Below, piece by piece: positions 37,989 to 49,073 of a DNA stretch of 64,000 nucleotides. This DNA is from Albifimbria verrucaria (taxonomy: Eukaryota > Ascomycota > Sordariomycetes > Hypocreales > Stachybotryaceae), in NCBI GenBank assembly GCA_020081605.1, contig JAHREC010000011.1, positions 2,356,001 through 2,420,000 on the forward strand, read 5' to 3'. The notes below the pieces were generated by a model that did no database searches, had not been told where the DNA came from, and worked only from the letters and a program-made list of their open reading frames with translations. Position 1 is the stretch's first letter; every line of letters begins with the position of its first letter. The translations under genes and the position numbers were made by a program.

Positions 37989-39189
37989 ATGGCATCTCAG
38001 AAGCCCCAGGATCCGCTAGAGATCCTTCAACTCATGGTTACCGATGTGGTAGGTACTTCTGTCTACACCGTTGCTTTCCCCATCAACTAATATGTCTGTG
38101 AAGCTGGTACAAACTGGCAAAGCACTGCGTACCTCCCGTAAAGATGGGTCTGCCACTTCGACTCCAGCACATGGGTCTCTCCAGTCCAAACTCCCAGAAA
38201 CGATTCGCACCTTTCATTCCGCCCTGGATGACCTGGAAAATGATATTGTGAGTGCCCCATTCTTCTTGCCAAAACCTACATGACTAATGAAATCAATCCA
38301 GATCAGAGCCAAATCTGTGTTGCTTCGTGACATCACAGAGATTCAGGCGCGCAGGAACCCTCCCATCCAAGCACCACAGCCTGTTGAATCTCAGTCAAAA
38401 TCTCCCATGGTTATTGATATAGAGTCCTCCCCACCAGCTGATGCCGGTCATCGATCCATGATGCAGGCTGATGAAGCCAAGCAAATGGCACCTTTCCCGG
38501 ATATGGCTCCTTTCCAGACATGGGTCTGGACCCTTCGAGACTCCGCTATATCAACTGTCCCGATCAAAGAAGAGACTGCTCAACCACAACCATCAATGCT
38601 TGAGCTTGGCGATGATGCTGATATCAAGCTTGAAGCCGTTGAGAGCAAGCCTGCACCTCCAGCTGCGATGGCTCCGATGCCTACCATGGAAGAACCAGCT
38701 ACCGAAGAACAAACCGCTGCTCCACAGCCTGAAATGTCCACCGACCTCCCTGATTCCGAGCTCAATTTCACCGATATGGCATTCACTCTAGCTCCAAACA
38801 ACGACTCACAAGACAACCAGGATATAAAACAGCAAGAACCTAATTTCGACCTTAGCACCTTTGCTCCTCCTGAAAGCACTGACGAGGTTTCACTGGATAA
38901 CTTATTGCCTCCCAAAACCGAGCAGCCTGCTGTTCCTCCAGCAGAGACACAGGACACCACAAATATCCAGACAGAAGGCGAGACAAAAGATACTGGAGGT
39001 GACGAGTTAGATCAAGTATACGACTTCGACTCTGTGAATGATGGCACCGACTTCGACTTCAGTCTTCCCAATAACATGGGAGAAAACTCGTTCGATGAGC
39101 TGATGAACAGCCGTGATGATAACTATGGGATAATGGAGCACGGTGAATACGATGCAGCATACTTCGGTCTGGACAAAGAGGAAATATGA
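37989..39189 (+). CDS. Probable Mediator complex subunit 2
   Basis: Med2 is a fungal tail-module subunit of Mediator, the bridge between activators and RNA polymerase II in the nucleus. The assignment rests on the N-terminal helical block ending DDLENDI-IRAKSVLLRDI (about residues 55-80), a following FPDMGLD motif, and a long acidic Ser/Pro/Gln tail with FDFSLP and FDSVND patches. Introns: 38049-38103 and 38248-38301, both GT-AG. The stretch near 38512-38560 needs three one-base deletions, giving FPDMGLDPSETPAIST; they cancel, so the apparent frame is open but garbled over about 45 bases. The corrected length is about 364 residues. Another acidic coactivator is possible. Confidence 0.6.
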
Positions 39190-39718
39190 TGGAACTGGGC
39201 GTAGTAGCACGCAGCTAGTGGCAACACGCAGCTTCTATCTTACTCGATCGCGGGCCATATTCATGAGCCGCTTATCACCAGCATACCACCACCATTAGAA
39301 ACATGCAGCACTATTGTGTGCACTGTCATGTCTTCTCAGGCACAAAATAGAGCAGACATGGGGATTTTGCTTATAGTTCTTATGGCGAGCTTTAGCCCGT
39401 ATTCTACAAGGTCAACCACAGTGTCGCCGATCCGCAATGGCCAAGACATGACGGAAGAACTGCAAATCGCTTCAGCCTACGATAATACGATTCACTCGTT
39501 GCAGCCTCCCCGGGTCTTGGTTCGGCTGAACGCACCATGCATGAGCATATGTCCAAACAGACGTAGCAGGAATGCTAATATGTCTCTTAAATCTATACAA
39601 TTGAAACTTATCATAAGAAGTTAAATCCAGAACGCTACATGGTGGATATCCCAAGAACAAACAAAACACAAGATCAAATCCGCCTCTTTCTCATCTCTTT
39701 TGCATGCTCTCACTCACT
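39190..39718. other. Convergent 3' flanks of MED2-like and GH5 genes
   Basis: Non-coding sequence between two genes that end towards each other. Short open stretches have no recognisable content. Confidence 0.5.
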
Positions 39719-40966
39719 TCAAGGCCCCTGTGTGACCTGAAACATCTTGCCTAACATTCCCTTGAAGTCAGGATTCCTCCAGCCGCTCCACGAGTGGTCG
39801 AGCGCGCCCCAGCTCTCGTCCAGGTCAACTCTTCCGTTACGGACGTAGTAGGATCCTTGGATAGCCCAGTGAGCCCAGTCAGCGTCGTTGTTCTCCATAT
39901 AGCCGACAAGGCATGTGAGGTATGCATAGTCCTCATCGTTGAGACCCTTGTTCGAGCCGCCAGTCATTTGAACACCAAACTCAGAAAGGAAGAGTGGTCC
40001 AACGGACTTATGCTTCTGCTCAAGAACAAAGCCAAATAGAGCGCCATACTGGGTCTTCTCAATGTCGCAGTTGCCCAAGTTGGAGGTGGTGACAGTGAAG
40101 CTGTACATGTGAGCCTCCCAGACGTTCTTGTTGCCCCAATCACCGACACTCATTGTTCGCTCCCGCAGAGGCGACAAGTCGGTGCCGCCGTTGAGACCGC
40201 CAACAATGACAAGAACATCTCTATTGGTCTCGTGAACGGTCTTGGCAGCGCGTGTCATGCGGTCGTACCAAGCGTTGATCGACCACGGAATCTGGGTGAC
40301 ATGGGCGCGCAGCTCGTTTCGCAGCGACATGCCGACAATGCCAGGCTTTCCAACAGTCCATTGAGCCATCTTCTTCAGGCCGTCAAGCCATTGCTGCGTA
40401 TCAAAGTAGCGACTATTGGCGGGGAGGTAGATTGGGGCATCCTTCCACCAGCCGTTACCGTCCTCCAAGTTGCAGCACCAACCAGCCTTGCTGACATGGT
40501 TGTCGATAATCGTCATAACACCACGGTCCCAAAGAGCAGACTGGACGTGGTCGAAAACATCAAGAACTGAAGCGTCCTTGAGGAAGCTGTTCTTCTCGAC
40601 GGCTTTGTCAAACAGTCCCACCAAAGCAGCCTCGTCCGCGCCAGTCGCCTGCGCAGCGTTGCGGAACGAGTCGGCCACTTTCAGACCAGGGTTCAGGGCC
40701 ATGTCAATAGAATACGTAAGACGAACGCAGTTAAAGCCCTCTTGAGCAATCCAGTCGGCGATGTGTTCAATGGACTGGTGGTTCAGGCCTTCGGGGATGT
40801 TGACCTCCATGTGGCCGGCCCAATTGATGCAGCGAAGCTTGATACGCTGGTTGTTGGAATCCATGATCCATCGGTTTGAGGACGACAGAGGCACAGCAGG
40901 CTTTTGTGCGACGACAGCCGGCAGCACAAAACTGGCCAATGCCAGGAACTTGCCAAGGAACTTCAT
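39719..40966 (-). CDS. Secreted glycoside hydrolase family 5 protein
   Basis: GH5 enzymes cleave beta-linked glycans such as cellulose, mannan or glucan with retention; the substrate here cannot be told from sequence. The 415-residue frame is single-exon and unbroken, one of few such here. Residues 1-20 (MKFLGKFLALASFVLPAVVA) form a clear signal peptide with an AxA-like end. The fold start is NRWIMDSNNQRIKLRCINWAG. The likely acid/base is Glu218 in LRNEL, and the nucleophile Glu329 in FLSEFG. Several Cys could form disulfides. A TATA-like sequence on the gene strand lies near 41141. The encoded product is probably extracellular. Confidence 0.92.
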   Translation of the reverse strand: MKFLGKFLALASFVLPAVVAQKPAVPLSSSNRWIMDSNNQRIKLRCINWAGHMEVNIPEGLNHQSIEHIADWIAQEGFNCVRLTYSIDMALNPGLKVADSFRNAAQATGADEAALVGLFDKAVEKNSFLKDASVLDVFDHVQSALWDRGVMTIIDNHVSKAGWCCNLEDGNGWWKDAPIYLPANSRYFDTQQWLDGLKKMAQWTVGKPGIVGMSLRNELRAHVTQIPWSINAWYDRMTRAAKTVHETNRDVLVIVGGLNGGTDLSPLRERTMSVGDWGNKNVWEAHMYSFTVTTSNLGNCDIEKTQYGALFGFVLEQKHKSVGPLFLSEFGVQMTGGSNKGLNDEDYAYLTCLVGYMENNDADWAHWAIQGSYYVRNGRVDLDESWGALDHSWSGWRNPDFKGMLGKMFQVTQGP

Positions 40967-43228
40967 GGCTAATACCGAACAAAGAGCAGTTTACAAAACA
41001 CTGACTATAAGATGCAGTGGTTTCTCAGAAATGACGACGTAGTTATGAGAGCTCTACTCAGGAGCCTCGAGAATGCTCGCGCTCGCCAAGTTCAACGGTG
41101 CAGGGGCCTGCTACGCATCTTCACGGGGATGGTCATCTTTCTTATATCATCAAGCGGCGCTAAGGTGACATGCTAGACTGAGCGTCCCCGCAGCATAAAG
41201 GGCCCCCGCGGAATGACCGACCTCCCGGCAGACATGGGCCCTGTTTTTGGCGACCAGGAACCGGCATGCGCAGATCATCACAGGCACGGCCGCCAAGGAG
41301 CGGACGTAAGACATGTCATTGGCCACGGAACGGGGCGAATTGTGTTGGCTCTATAATTGTCATTTGTCCAGCCAGGCAATCAGATGGCATATGTCTCACT
41401 CGCTGGTGGTCGCAGGCCCTGAATACCCGCTGAGCAGATTCACCTTCCCCTTGGAAGTAGACAATGGACCCTGGACGGCAGCTTGGTTGGGTCGAGATCA
41501 TCAGAACAAGTCCAGCGGAAGCAGAGTACCAACACACGGATGTAGGGACCAACTCGCCCGTGGCAAGCAAGATGGCCGTCCCTATTCGCACATGGGCGTC
41601 TCTGTGAGTTGCGATGGGCCGAATGACAGATGGGAAAAGTGGCCGGTGGTTGTATGCATGCAGGTGATCTTACATAGCATGGTACAGCACGCCTTGATCG
41701 AAGAACAAATTGGCCCTAATTTGTGGAGCAGAAAACGGCTGGAACTGGGCTAAAACCGTCTGTTTATGGTATCCCATGTGTAGAGCTGGAGTCCTTGGCT
41801 TTGACCAATTTCTTATTCCGCCATCTCGAAACAAAGATCTGATGTGCCAGTCAACTATTCGACGCTCTACGAAGAAGAAATTGACCACTTCGCAAAATCT
41901 TTCCTGGTTGAAAGTCTGCCCAGTTTTTCCAAGGCCAGATGATCGGCGTCGCCCGCTGCCACTTTCAGGTGCCGAGCGGTTCAGCCAGGCAAAAACACCA
42001 GCCTATAACAAACAAGATATCAGCTTCCCCGATGTCATTTAACTTGCCGTTGCTCCTCTCCCTCATCCTGCAGCTATCACCTTCCTAGTCTCGTCCAGTG
42101 ACCCCTGACCCGTCCGATCTAGGTCGGCTCGAGTGGCCCAAGCGTGTGCAGGCCAGTGCATGACTTGATGTTGCAACCATCACGTCCGCAATGCAGGCTT
42201 TATGCTCAGCAGATGCAACCTGGATGGCGGGGAATATGGGCTCTGTGTGATCAGTCGGGACGGCATGTTGAGGCAAGATCTACTCCACCTGCGTCAACGT
42301 GCAGCTGGCATGCTACATCTATGGCTGGGCCACCATCGTAGTCTTTCGGCAGCCGTCTGCATCATCCAAGGCCGACCTCTGACCGGGAGTATATCCCTAC
42401 ACGAAGTCAATGATGCGCATGCATCCCTGCAGATTTCTCATAAAGTATCCGATATTTGTGCAGCAAGAGTCTACAGCCGGTCTATGACTCTTATTAGCAC
42501 CAATTTTCGTATTCTCTCTTTCCTCAGTATGACTTAAAGCGTACACTAAGGTCGTGAGGTTTCATGGCATTGATTCTGGGTTAAATTATCTACATAGGCA
42601 GCTATACAGGCTTGGTCGTGATCTCACATTATGAAGTACACAACCAAGGCAGCAAAGTTGCCGTCACAAATCAGCCTCCGATGGATCTGAACTGTGGCAT
42701 CAAGAAGTTACTTGGAATATTACAGGCCAGGCTGTCAGGACTTGTCTACAATCATGCTCTCTCATGAAAGGGCTCATATAGGTTATAAGCTCTGGAGATG
42801 AGTTGCTCTTGAGGCAGCCACGTTTGATCTACTCTTTTTCAAGGACTACACATAAAACTCCAAGGCCAGAACTGCTCGCATAACAATATACGATCACTAA
42901 TCAGACGCAGTATGCCGGCAATAACATGGATAGATATAAGATATCATTCCTTTTGGCTAATGATTGAAGTCTCATGTTGCATATACACATGGCTTCTGGA
43001 ATCGTCATGCACAGTTGAATCAAGGTTTCACGGCTCAAGCTAAACAACGTTCACGTTAAGACAGGGTCCCAGACACGCTTATCTAACTAACCAGAAAAAA
43101 GAAACAAACGTTTTGATGTCTACTTTTGTACTGAACAACTGGTCCAACCGTACCACCAACATGTTGGCTAGCAACCAGCAAAAAGAGGGACCCGACAAAC
43201 ACGGCCGAAATGCAAAAAGAAAGACTCT
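40967..43228. other. Gene-poor region, GH5 promoter and beyond
   Basis: The first few hundred bases are the GH5 promoter. Open frames at 41313-41753 and 42202-42537 have no start context, no domain and no intron logic that I can support. The sequence becomes AT-richer after 42500. Confidence 0.45.
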
Positions 43229-43310
43229 TGCGTAATCTGGGAATCGAACCCAGGGCTCCCCGACGTTACACGGATGGCAACGGAGAATTTTACCACTAAA
43301 CCAATTACGC
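43229..43310 (-). tRNA. tRNA-Gly (GCC) with 11-nt intron
   Basis: On the minus strand the cloverleaf reads acceptor GCGTAAT/ATTACGC, D-arm TTTAGTGGTAAAA, anticodon stem CTCCG/CGGGG, loop TTGCCAT with anticodon GCC, and T-arm GGGTTCGATTCCC, ending in discriminator A. The 82-nt span is 11 nt longer than a 71-nt mature tRNA; the extra bases lie next to position 37 as in nuclear tRNA introns. The A and B boxes are intact. A near-identical copy lies 82 bp away. Confidence 0.93.
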
Positions 43311-43392
43311 TTGGATGGATGAAGCCATCACCAGGCTATCCCGACCGGAGTGGGAATATCTGAAGACGGACCTCATCCGACCCAAGAGTCTC

Positions 43393-43474
43393 TGCGTAAT
43401 CTGGGAATCGAACCCAGGGCTCCCCGACGCTGCTCGGATGGCAACGGAGAATTTTACCACTAAACCAATTACGC
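43393..43474 (-). tRNA. tRNA-Gly (GCC), second copy, with 11-nt intron
   Basis: Identical to the copy at 43229-43310 over the whole mature tRNA. The only three differences are inside the 11-nt intron (CCGAGCAGCGT here, CCGTGTAACGT there). The flanks are not alike, so the duplication is either old or was limited to the tRNA itself. Confidence 0.93.
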
Positions 43475-44461
43475 ATTGATGGTTGAGAAGATCTCGAAGC
43501 GAACTCCGAGGTGTGTTGGGAACCAGACGGATGATAATGAGCATATATCCCGCAAGCCATACCAGACCCAACTTCGTTCACCAAGCCATGATGAGAAATC
43601 GCTATTTGGGCGTTCGCACAACTGATAAATACCATGGGCGGCTAGGCTGGCTCCACAATTGACTGGTTCTAAGCCAGTCTGCATGGTTAGAGGATACCCA
43701 CAGAACTCAACGCAGAAGGAATTAAAGACAGTTCTGTCCCTACTGTAGGATTGAGCTGGATGGCAGGCAAAGAAGGCCAACTAGCTGAGTTGGATTATAT
43801 GGACAAGTTGTTTCACTTGCAAGTGAATCGAGGTAAACATATCTAGGTCTTATTCCACCGGTTATGGTCTATGAAGTAGCCGCAGAAGCAAAGGGGAGCA
43901 CAGAATAGACCAAAGGTGAAACAGATACCCATAAGCCATGCTGCAACCTTTTTCTCCTTTGTTTAGGTTGTAGCTTATGCTTCTTCTAGTATGGTTTCTT
44001 GTGAGATTGAGAGGGTGGTTGTTTCTAAGTTGCCTCAAACAACCTGTATTGCAACACGACCAGCGTATGTGACTTCCCCCTCCGAAAAGAATAAACACAG
44101 CTCAAAAGTATATTATTACTTGTCTGAGAAATAACAGAGTCATCATTTCATTACAGCATTCACACATGTCAAAAGTTCCGTGTTTTTATACAGAACTGCC
44201 AAGATTATTATGCGTCTCTTAGGTATGGATAGCTTCATCAGGCCGCTATTGCTCTTCGTACTCTATAAGATACCAGTTGAACTCAACTAGCTAGCCAGTC
44301 TAGCTATAATCAACATTAGTAGAAACCTAAGTTATGAAAATATTAGTCTCATACCCAGGAGCTGTATCTATTGTGTACTAAGCTACCATCAGCTTACATA
44401 CAGAGAACGTATTCATAATCAACCACGCCGGATATAATCCAATATACAAGCACAATCCATC
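43475..44461. other. AT-rich intergenic region
   Basis: No gene supported. Short open frames on the minus strand (43469-43780, 43862-44098) have no recognisable content. Confidence 0.45.
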
Positions 44462-44580
44462 ACATACGACCACACCTACTAGAAAACTCAGGATCCCGTC
44501 CGCTCTCCCAAGAAAACCTAGTAAGGGGCAGATTAGTAGCTGGGTCGGTGACGACCAGCGAATACCGGCTGTTGTATGTT
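44462..44580 (+). rRNA. Dispersed 5S rRNA gene (variant A)
   Basis: The ends ACATACGACC and GGCTGTTGTATGTT match fungal 5S rRNA and form helix I. The box-C-like GGATCCCGTCCGCTC and the 3' half TTAGTAGCTGGGTCGGTGACGACC are conserved. Helix II strands (positions 14-21 and 57-65) are CCTACTAG and CTAGTAAGG and pair fully with one bulged A. A T-rich Pol III terminator follows (CTTTTTG, TTTTTGC). At 119 nt it has the normal length. The internal loops differ from the two copies at 48.8-49.1 kb. Confidence 0.85.
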
Positions 44581-44943
44581 TTGCTCTTCTTTTTGAATTT
44601 TTGCTTTTCATAGCTCATTTGTGTTTCCAGTAAACTAACTTGTGGGCTATTGGGGAGGGAGGTTTATACATGCTATAATGTGTCTCTAGCCCTTGTTGGG
44701 TTGCAATATGGACAAGACCGCAAGGAGCATGTTTCTGCACTTTGCTTTGGGCTACATCAGCTCTGATTTCAGCACATTTTAAAATCCATGTTCAAGAGTT
44801 AATGGTTTACATTAAGAATAGTAACATTTCACTGGCTAGGAGATTCAGTCAAACATAATGCAATCGATACTTCTGCCTACACTATGAAGGTGTACGTCTT
44901 AACCGTCCGTTCTAACCCCTTGTTTAGACCAGCTCAGCCTTCT

Positions 44944-45351
44944 TTAGCAAATGGTGCAACCTGTTGGTTCATGTTAGTTGTAATTCCAGCTTGTGAATTC
45001 GGAACTCCATATGAAGGCCTTCAAACTTACCACTCGCACAGCCAAGGCAGTCGGCCTCGCCGCCAACACAGAGATTGCACCCCATCTTCTTAATGCAGCC
45101 TTCGTAGCCTATGGTGCAGGTTCCATCATCCTCAGCATACTGGCAGACGCTGAAAGGGTCAGGGCAGACATCACGCTCCTGCAGCTCAGGTGCTGATCAT
45201 AGTGGTCAGCTTTCTTGGTACAACCACTTGGGTTGGTGTGTTTATTTCACCAAATCTGATGAAGTATCTGAGGCAGTTATTACTTACGTGTGGCGATAGG
45301 GGTAGCGGCAGCAATGCTAGCGAGGAGAGTAAGAGCAGTGATGAACTTCAT
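44944..45351 (-). CDS. Small secreted cysteine-rich protein (effector-like), three exons
   Basis: No single open frame shows this gene; it appears after splicing. Exons: 45351-45288, 45192-45031, 44960-44944; introns start GTAAGT and end CAG. The product is 80 residues. Residues 1-16 (MKFITALTLLASIAAA) are a signal peptide. The mature part starts TPIATPPELQERDVC and has ten Cys in its last 50 residues (31, 38, 47, 54, 60, 63, 70, 73, 77, 80), ending CTIC, enough for five disulfides. The coding length (243 bases) is exact with no shift. A TATA box (GATATAAAAA, 45470-45479) lies about 120 bp upstream and the start context TCAAAATGA is good. I do not recognise the family. Small Cys-rich secreted proteins of fungi include effectors and antimicrobial proteins; that role is inference. 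It lies in the gene-poor tRNA/5S zone. Confidence 0.8.
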
Positions 45352-45469
45352 TTTGATTAAAGGAGACTGATCGAGTATATTTGTTGGATGTGGTGTTGTA
45401 CTGGTTGCTGGATGTTTTTGGATGGCGATGGAATTAGTTCGAGTCTATCAAAGTCGGGAGATTTCACTC

Positions 45470-45479
45470 TTTTTATATC
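45470..45479 (-). promoter_or_regulatory. TATA box of the secreted Cys-rich protein gene
   Basis: GATATAAAAA on the gene strand, about 120 bp before its ATG, a usual spacing with a short leader. Confidence 0.5.
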
Positions 45480-46983
45480 CAAATACGAGGAGTATCATTG
45501 TGTGTTAAGACGACGCAGTGACGATCTTCTCGAGACTAGGCAGTTATCCTGTTCAGCCCTTGCATTCTCTTAGAATGCATGATATCGAGTCAACAGATTC
45601 TCGGCCATGACCGTTTGAAGACAGCTAATGCCTGTCTATTAAGCCCACCATGGATTAAAGACTCCGGGGCGAAGAGGTAGTCGGCGTATTTGGATTGGTA
45701 TCCTTGCCCTAGGAGGAACTCCCTCGTCGCAAAATCTTTGGTAACAAGGGAAGAACATGGATTTGACCATCAATATGCAACGACGGTTCAGCCCCAAGGT
45801 TCTTCTGGATATGCCGACAGCATCCTACGTCATGTAGGGAAGGGGCTGATCGTTCGTCGGCTGGTCGGTCGAAACAGGGCGTCGGCAGTTTCCGCTGTTG
45901 GCAAGGCTCTGGTTTACCCAGGCACTCCCCATGAGGTTCGCATGGAACTGGCTATTACAAACTAAAACTTGGTCAGCCTTGTCACGCTTCCTTTTCCAGC
46001 GAAGCTAGGGATATACAGCCAGTTAGCAATAAGCAAATCTGAGTCAGCGCAGGGGTTCAACGTCTATGCGATCGTACAAATGGTCGATCTATTAGGATTC
46101 TCAGATATAGTATTTGTATAGTGAGGAGAACATCGGCCTCTGCCATATTGGGATCTATGGCTTTGTCCCATTACATCACATGTATCTCCCAGCAGGGATA
46201 CTATCAATAGAATATTCCAGAGCATGAATTAATCCGCCGCATACCCAGGAAAGTCCGGTTTCTCGAGTCTAGCCTTGGTTTCAAGGTAGGCACATGGCAA
46301 AAGGATATCTTGCTCCTTGTCCTAAACTATGATATGCATTATTGTTGGTCTCCCTGCTCACAAGGCCAAGGCATGCATTTCGAGGCTGATTGCGCCTAAG
46401 TAAGCCGATAATGCTCTGCTCAGGTCCGACCATTTCGAAGCCTCTTTTGTACGTGATTTTCATTGGGGAGACGCATTTAGACACGTCTGTTTTCAGCGCA
46501 AATTCTCGTCCATCCATCTTGCCCCTGTGTTCGGTTTTTGGCACTTATATGTCGTTTCACTTGGAAGAGGAGCGGGATCCTAGATATTATTGCGAATAAA
46601 GTTCAAAAGAAAGCTTGAGGAAAGGAAAGCAGTCAGCAACCCCATTTTCTGTGTCTTCTATTAGTGTACGAACAACATGTGTTTGGAAGAGATGAGCAAG
46701 CAAGAACACGCCCAATCTGAGCTGCTATTTGGTATACACGACGATGTCTCCTAGATCCACTACTAATCGACTAGTAGCCGCCTTGAAAATCGGTATGCAG
46801 AATAAGAAAGGAATAGCTGAATATTTCGATCGGAACCAATACGTATCTTGGTTAGTCAACAATATCGATATGCAACAACAATCCAAGTCTTTTATTGTTA
46901 AGGCGTAAGAATAAAACAGGGAAAGCAAAAATACCAGTTGGACGAATTGGCAAAAGGGACACCGGCGAACCGATGCCAGGATT
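45480..46983. other. AT-rich intergenic region
   Basis: Open stretches at 45690-45965 (+) and 46281-46544 (-) have no usable start or recognisable motif. Transposon remnants are plausible in such a zone, but I cannot identify one. Confidence 0.4.
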
Positions 46984-47090
46984 TGGACAAACGGGGAATC
47001 GAACCCCGGACCACTCCCAGAGAGCCACTGGAGTGAGCGAACTCAGCCAGATCATGCTAAGGGAGTATTATACCACTAAACCATTCGCCC
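46984..47090 (-). tRNA. tRNA-Ala (AGC) with 35-nt intron
   Basis: On the minus strand: acceptor GGGCGAA/TTTGTCC with the G3-U70 pair that marks alanine tRNAs, D-arm TTTAGTGGTATAAT, anticodon stem CTCCC/GGGAG, loop TTAGCA with anticodon AGC, T-arm CGGGGTTCGATTCCCCG, discriminator A. The 107-nt span exceeds the 72-nt mature form by 35 nt, inserted after position 37. The intron contains a hairpin, TGAG-TTCG-CTCA, within an outer CTGG/CCAG pair. Confidence 0.88.
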
Positions 47091-48755
47091 TGTTCCATGT
47101 TTGTGTTGTGACCACAGATGCCTGATAATCCGTCTACTGAGAGGCGAACAGCTCGGAGTCGGTCACACAACACCTCTCAGAAGCTTCGGCAGCGAATTGT
47201 TTCCGTGGAATAGGTTATTATGATTGAGTACTCCTATCATGCTTGCAGATTGACTGGTAAAAAAAAGCCGAATCTGTCTACAGAAAATAGTAGACCAAGG
47301 ACTGGTAGTTAGCACTCTTGGTTCAGAGTAATAGGTCTCGTGGCAAGGTGGTAATCCAACCCCATGCTTTTCCATTATTCACGAGGCAGAACAATTTTCT
47401 ACAAACATACACTATAGCCCTAAAGGAACATCCCGTGGAACAGCTGACACGAATTTATAGCCTGTTAAAGAATGTGATGTGCTGTTGTGTTAATAGGGCT
47501 GAAGTTATTTGGCGGTGCGTGTCTACCCTAAGGTAGAAACATTTGGCTACCACTTAATACTAATATCCTTGCTTGGAAGATCTGTTGCTGAGACACCACT
47601 CCCGCTGCAACTGTATGAGTATATATGCTCTAGCAAGTCTCTAAGTATGTCATCACTATATGGGCCTAGCATAATGCATCAATGATCAAACTCATATCAA
47701 CCGTACAGGGACTTCGAGCTTGGGACTCAATGGTTCAAGATGACATTTCGAGATGCTGATGAGTTGTTACCATGTCTCCCAAGGTACTTGGATGTACCAA
47801 AGCAAGCATCCAATGATAAAGCATGCGTAGGTGATCAGACACTTGCCTCTATATTTCTATTCGACCGCTGCCTGCGATACGTAAGCAGGATCATAGCTTG
47901 CTATAGACCTGACCATTCACCCAGTTCATCGAATGCCTGCGAGCCGCAAAAGAAACCTAATTCTGACTCATTCTTGCCTAAACAAAAACGTTCACAAAAT
48001 TCCATGGGCTCTCATTCTCCTGCCCATCTCCTGCCCATCTCGAAGCTCGCCTGCTGTGATCCATCGACTGTCTGAACCGAGTATACTAGTACCTTTCCAA
48101 CCTGAGATGCATAATCGCAGTGACCAGAACTTGAGCTCTATGCTCCGGGATCTGCGTCGCCCCTTTAGTTCTCGACAGCCTACACTCGAAAACGCCACTA
48201 TACATCACACAATCTCCAAAGATCGAACAGCTGATGAGACTGCTTCGCGACAAGCTGCATTGCAGGATGTCTATAAAAAGGTGCAACCGAGAGTTTCAAG
48301 ACGTTGCCTCGCCTGTATCTCATCTCAGCAGTTAATTAACTTGCTCGGAGAGAAACATGTGAGGAGTATCAAGCATTCTGAAGTTTGTAAGTATAGAATA
48401 CCTTCCACCAGAACCACCCATCAGCTAACGGAATCTGGTTAAAAGTATTGATGGAGTATCTTGCTTCAGAGAATAGTATAAACCGGCAGGGAGACATCAA
48501 TGCTCGCTTAAGGGTCCTGGCATAAAAGGAAATTGTAGCAAGTGGCAGTAGGCCGCTTAGCATTATGGGATAAGTAGTTTTCGTGCTTGATATAGTTGTA
48601 TATGATCTACTTGCAAACTTGCTTACACGTAGAGACGGTTCGAACTGGAAGTGCCAGTACTTCAAAAGCAGGGGTAGTGGCACCTAGATATCAAGCATCA
48701 TACCACTACCAAGGCCTTGATGACCTTATAAGTCAAATATATCCCTAACCTCAGC
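47091..48755. other. AT-rich intergenic region
   Basis: Overlapping open frames at 47740-48075 and 47933-48442 (+) give no recognisable protein and no plausible splice model. No other feature is supported. Confidence 0.4.
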
Positions 48756-48875
48756 ACATACGACCATAGATACTAGAGAAAACTGGATCCCGTCCGCTCT
48801 CCGTGCGTCAACCTAGTAATCGGCAGATTAGTAGTTGGGTCGGTGACGACCAGCGAACACCGGCTGTTGTATGTT
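48756..48875 (+). rRNA. Dispersed 5S rRNA gene (variant B)
   Basis: 120 nt, same ends and conserved blocks as the copy at 44462. Helix II strands (positions 14-21 and 58-66) are GATACTAG and CTAGTAATC, again fully pairing with one bulged A although bases differ from variants A and C. It has AACACCGG where the other two have AATACCGG. A CTTTTTG terminator lies just downstream. Confidence 0.83.
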
Positions 48876-48953
48876 GTTCTTTTTGACATTTTTGCTGGCT
48901 AGGCTATCCCGTAGCTGTGATACTCATAAAGGCTTCCAGCCGCGTTATCTAAC

Positions 48954-49073
48954 ACATACGACCATAGGTGCATGAAAACATGGGATCCCGTCCGCTCTCC
49001 CTTAATTAAGCATGTAACCGGCAGATTAGTAGTTGGGTCGGTGACGACCAGCGAATACCGGCTGTTGTATGTT
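48954..49073 (+). rRNA. Dispersed 5S rRNA gene (variant C)
   Basis: 120 nt, starting 78 bp after variant B ends. Helix II strands are GGTGCATG and CATGTAACC, a third fully paired version. The start ACATACGACCATAGG is closest to the Neurospora 5S consensus as I recall it. A T-run follows directly. Variants B and C form the only close pair of 5S genes in the window. Confidence 0.85.

Noticed and set aside
41313..41753. 146-codon open frame after the GH5 gene
   Set aside because: No signal peptide, domain, or splice extension, and another long frame overlaps it antisense.
47740..48442. Overlapping 111- and 169-codon frames near the 5S pair
   Set aside because: Neither shows recognisable motifs; two frames over the same bases with similar quality suggest chance.
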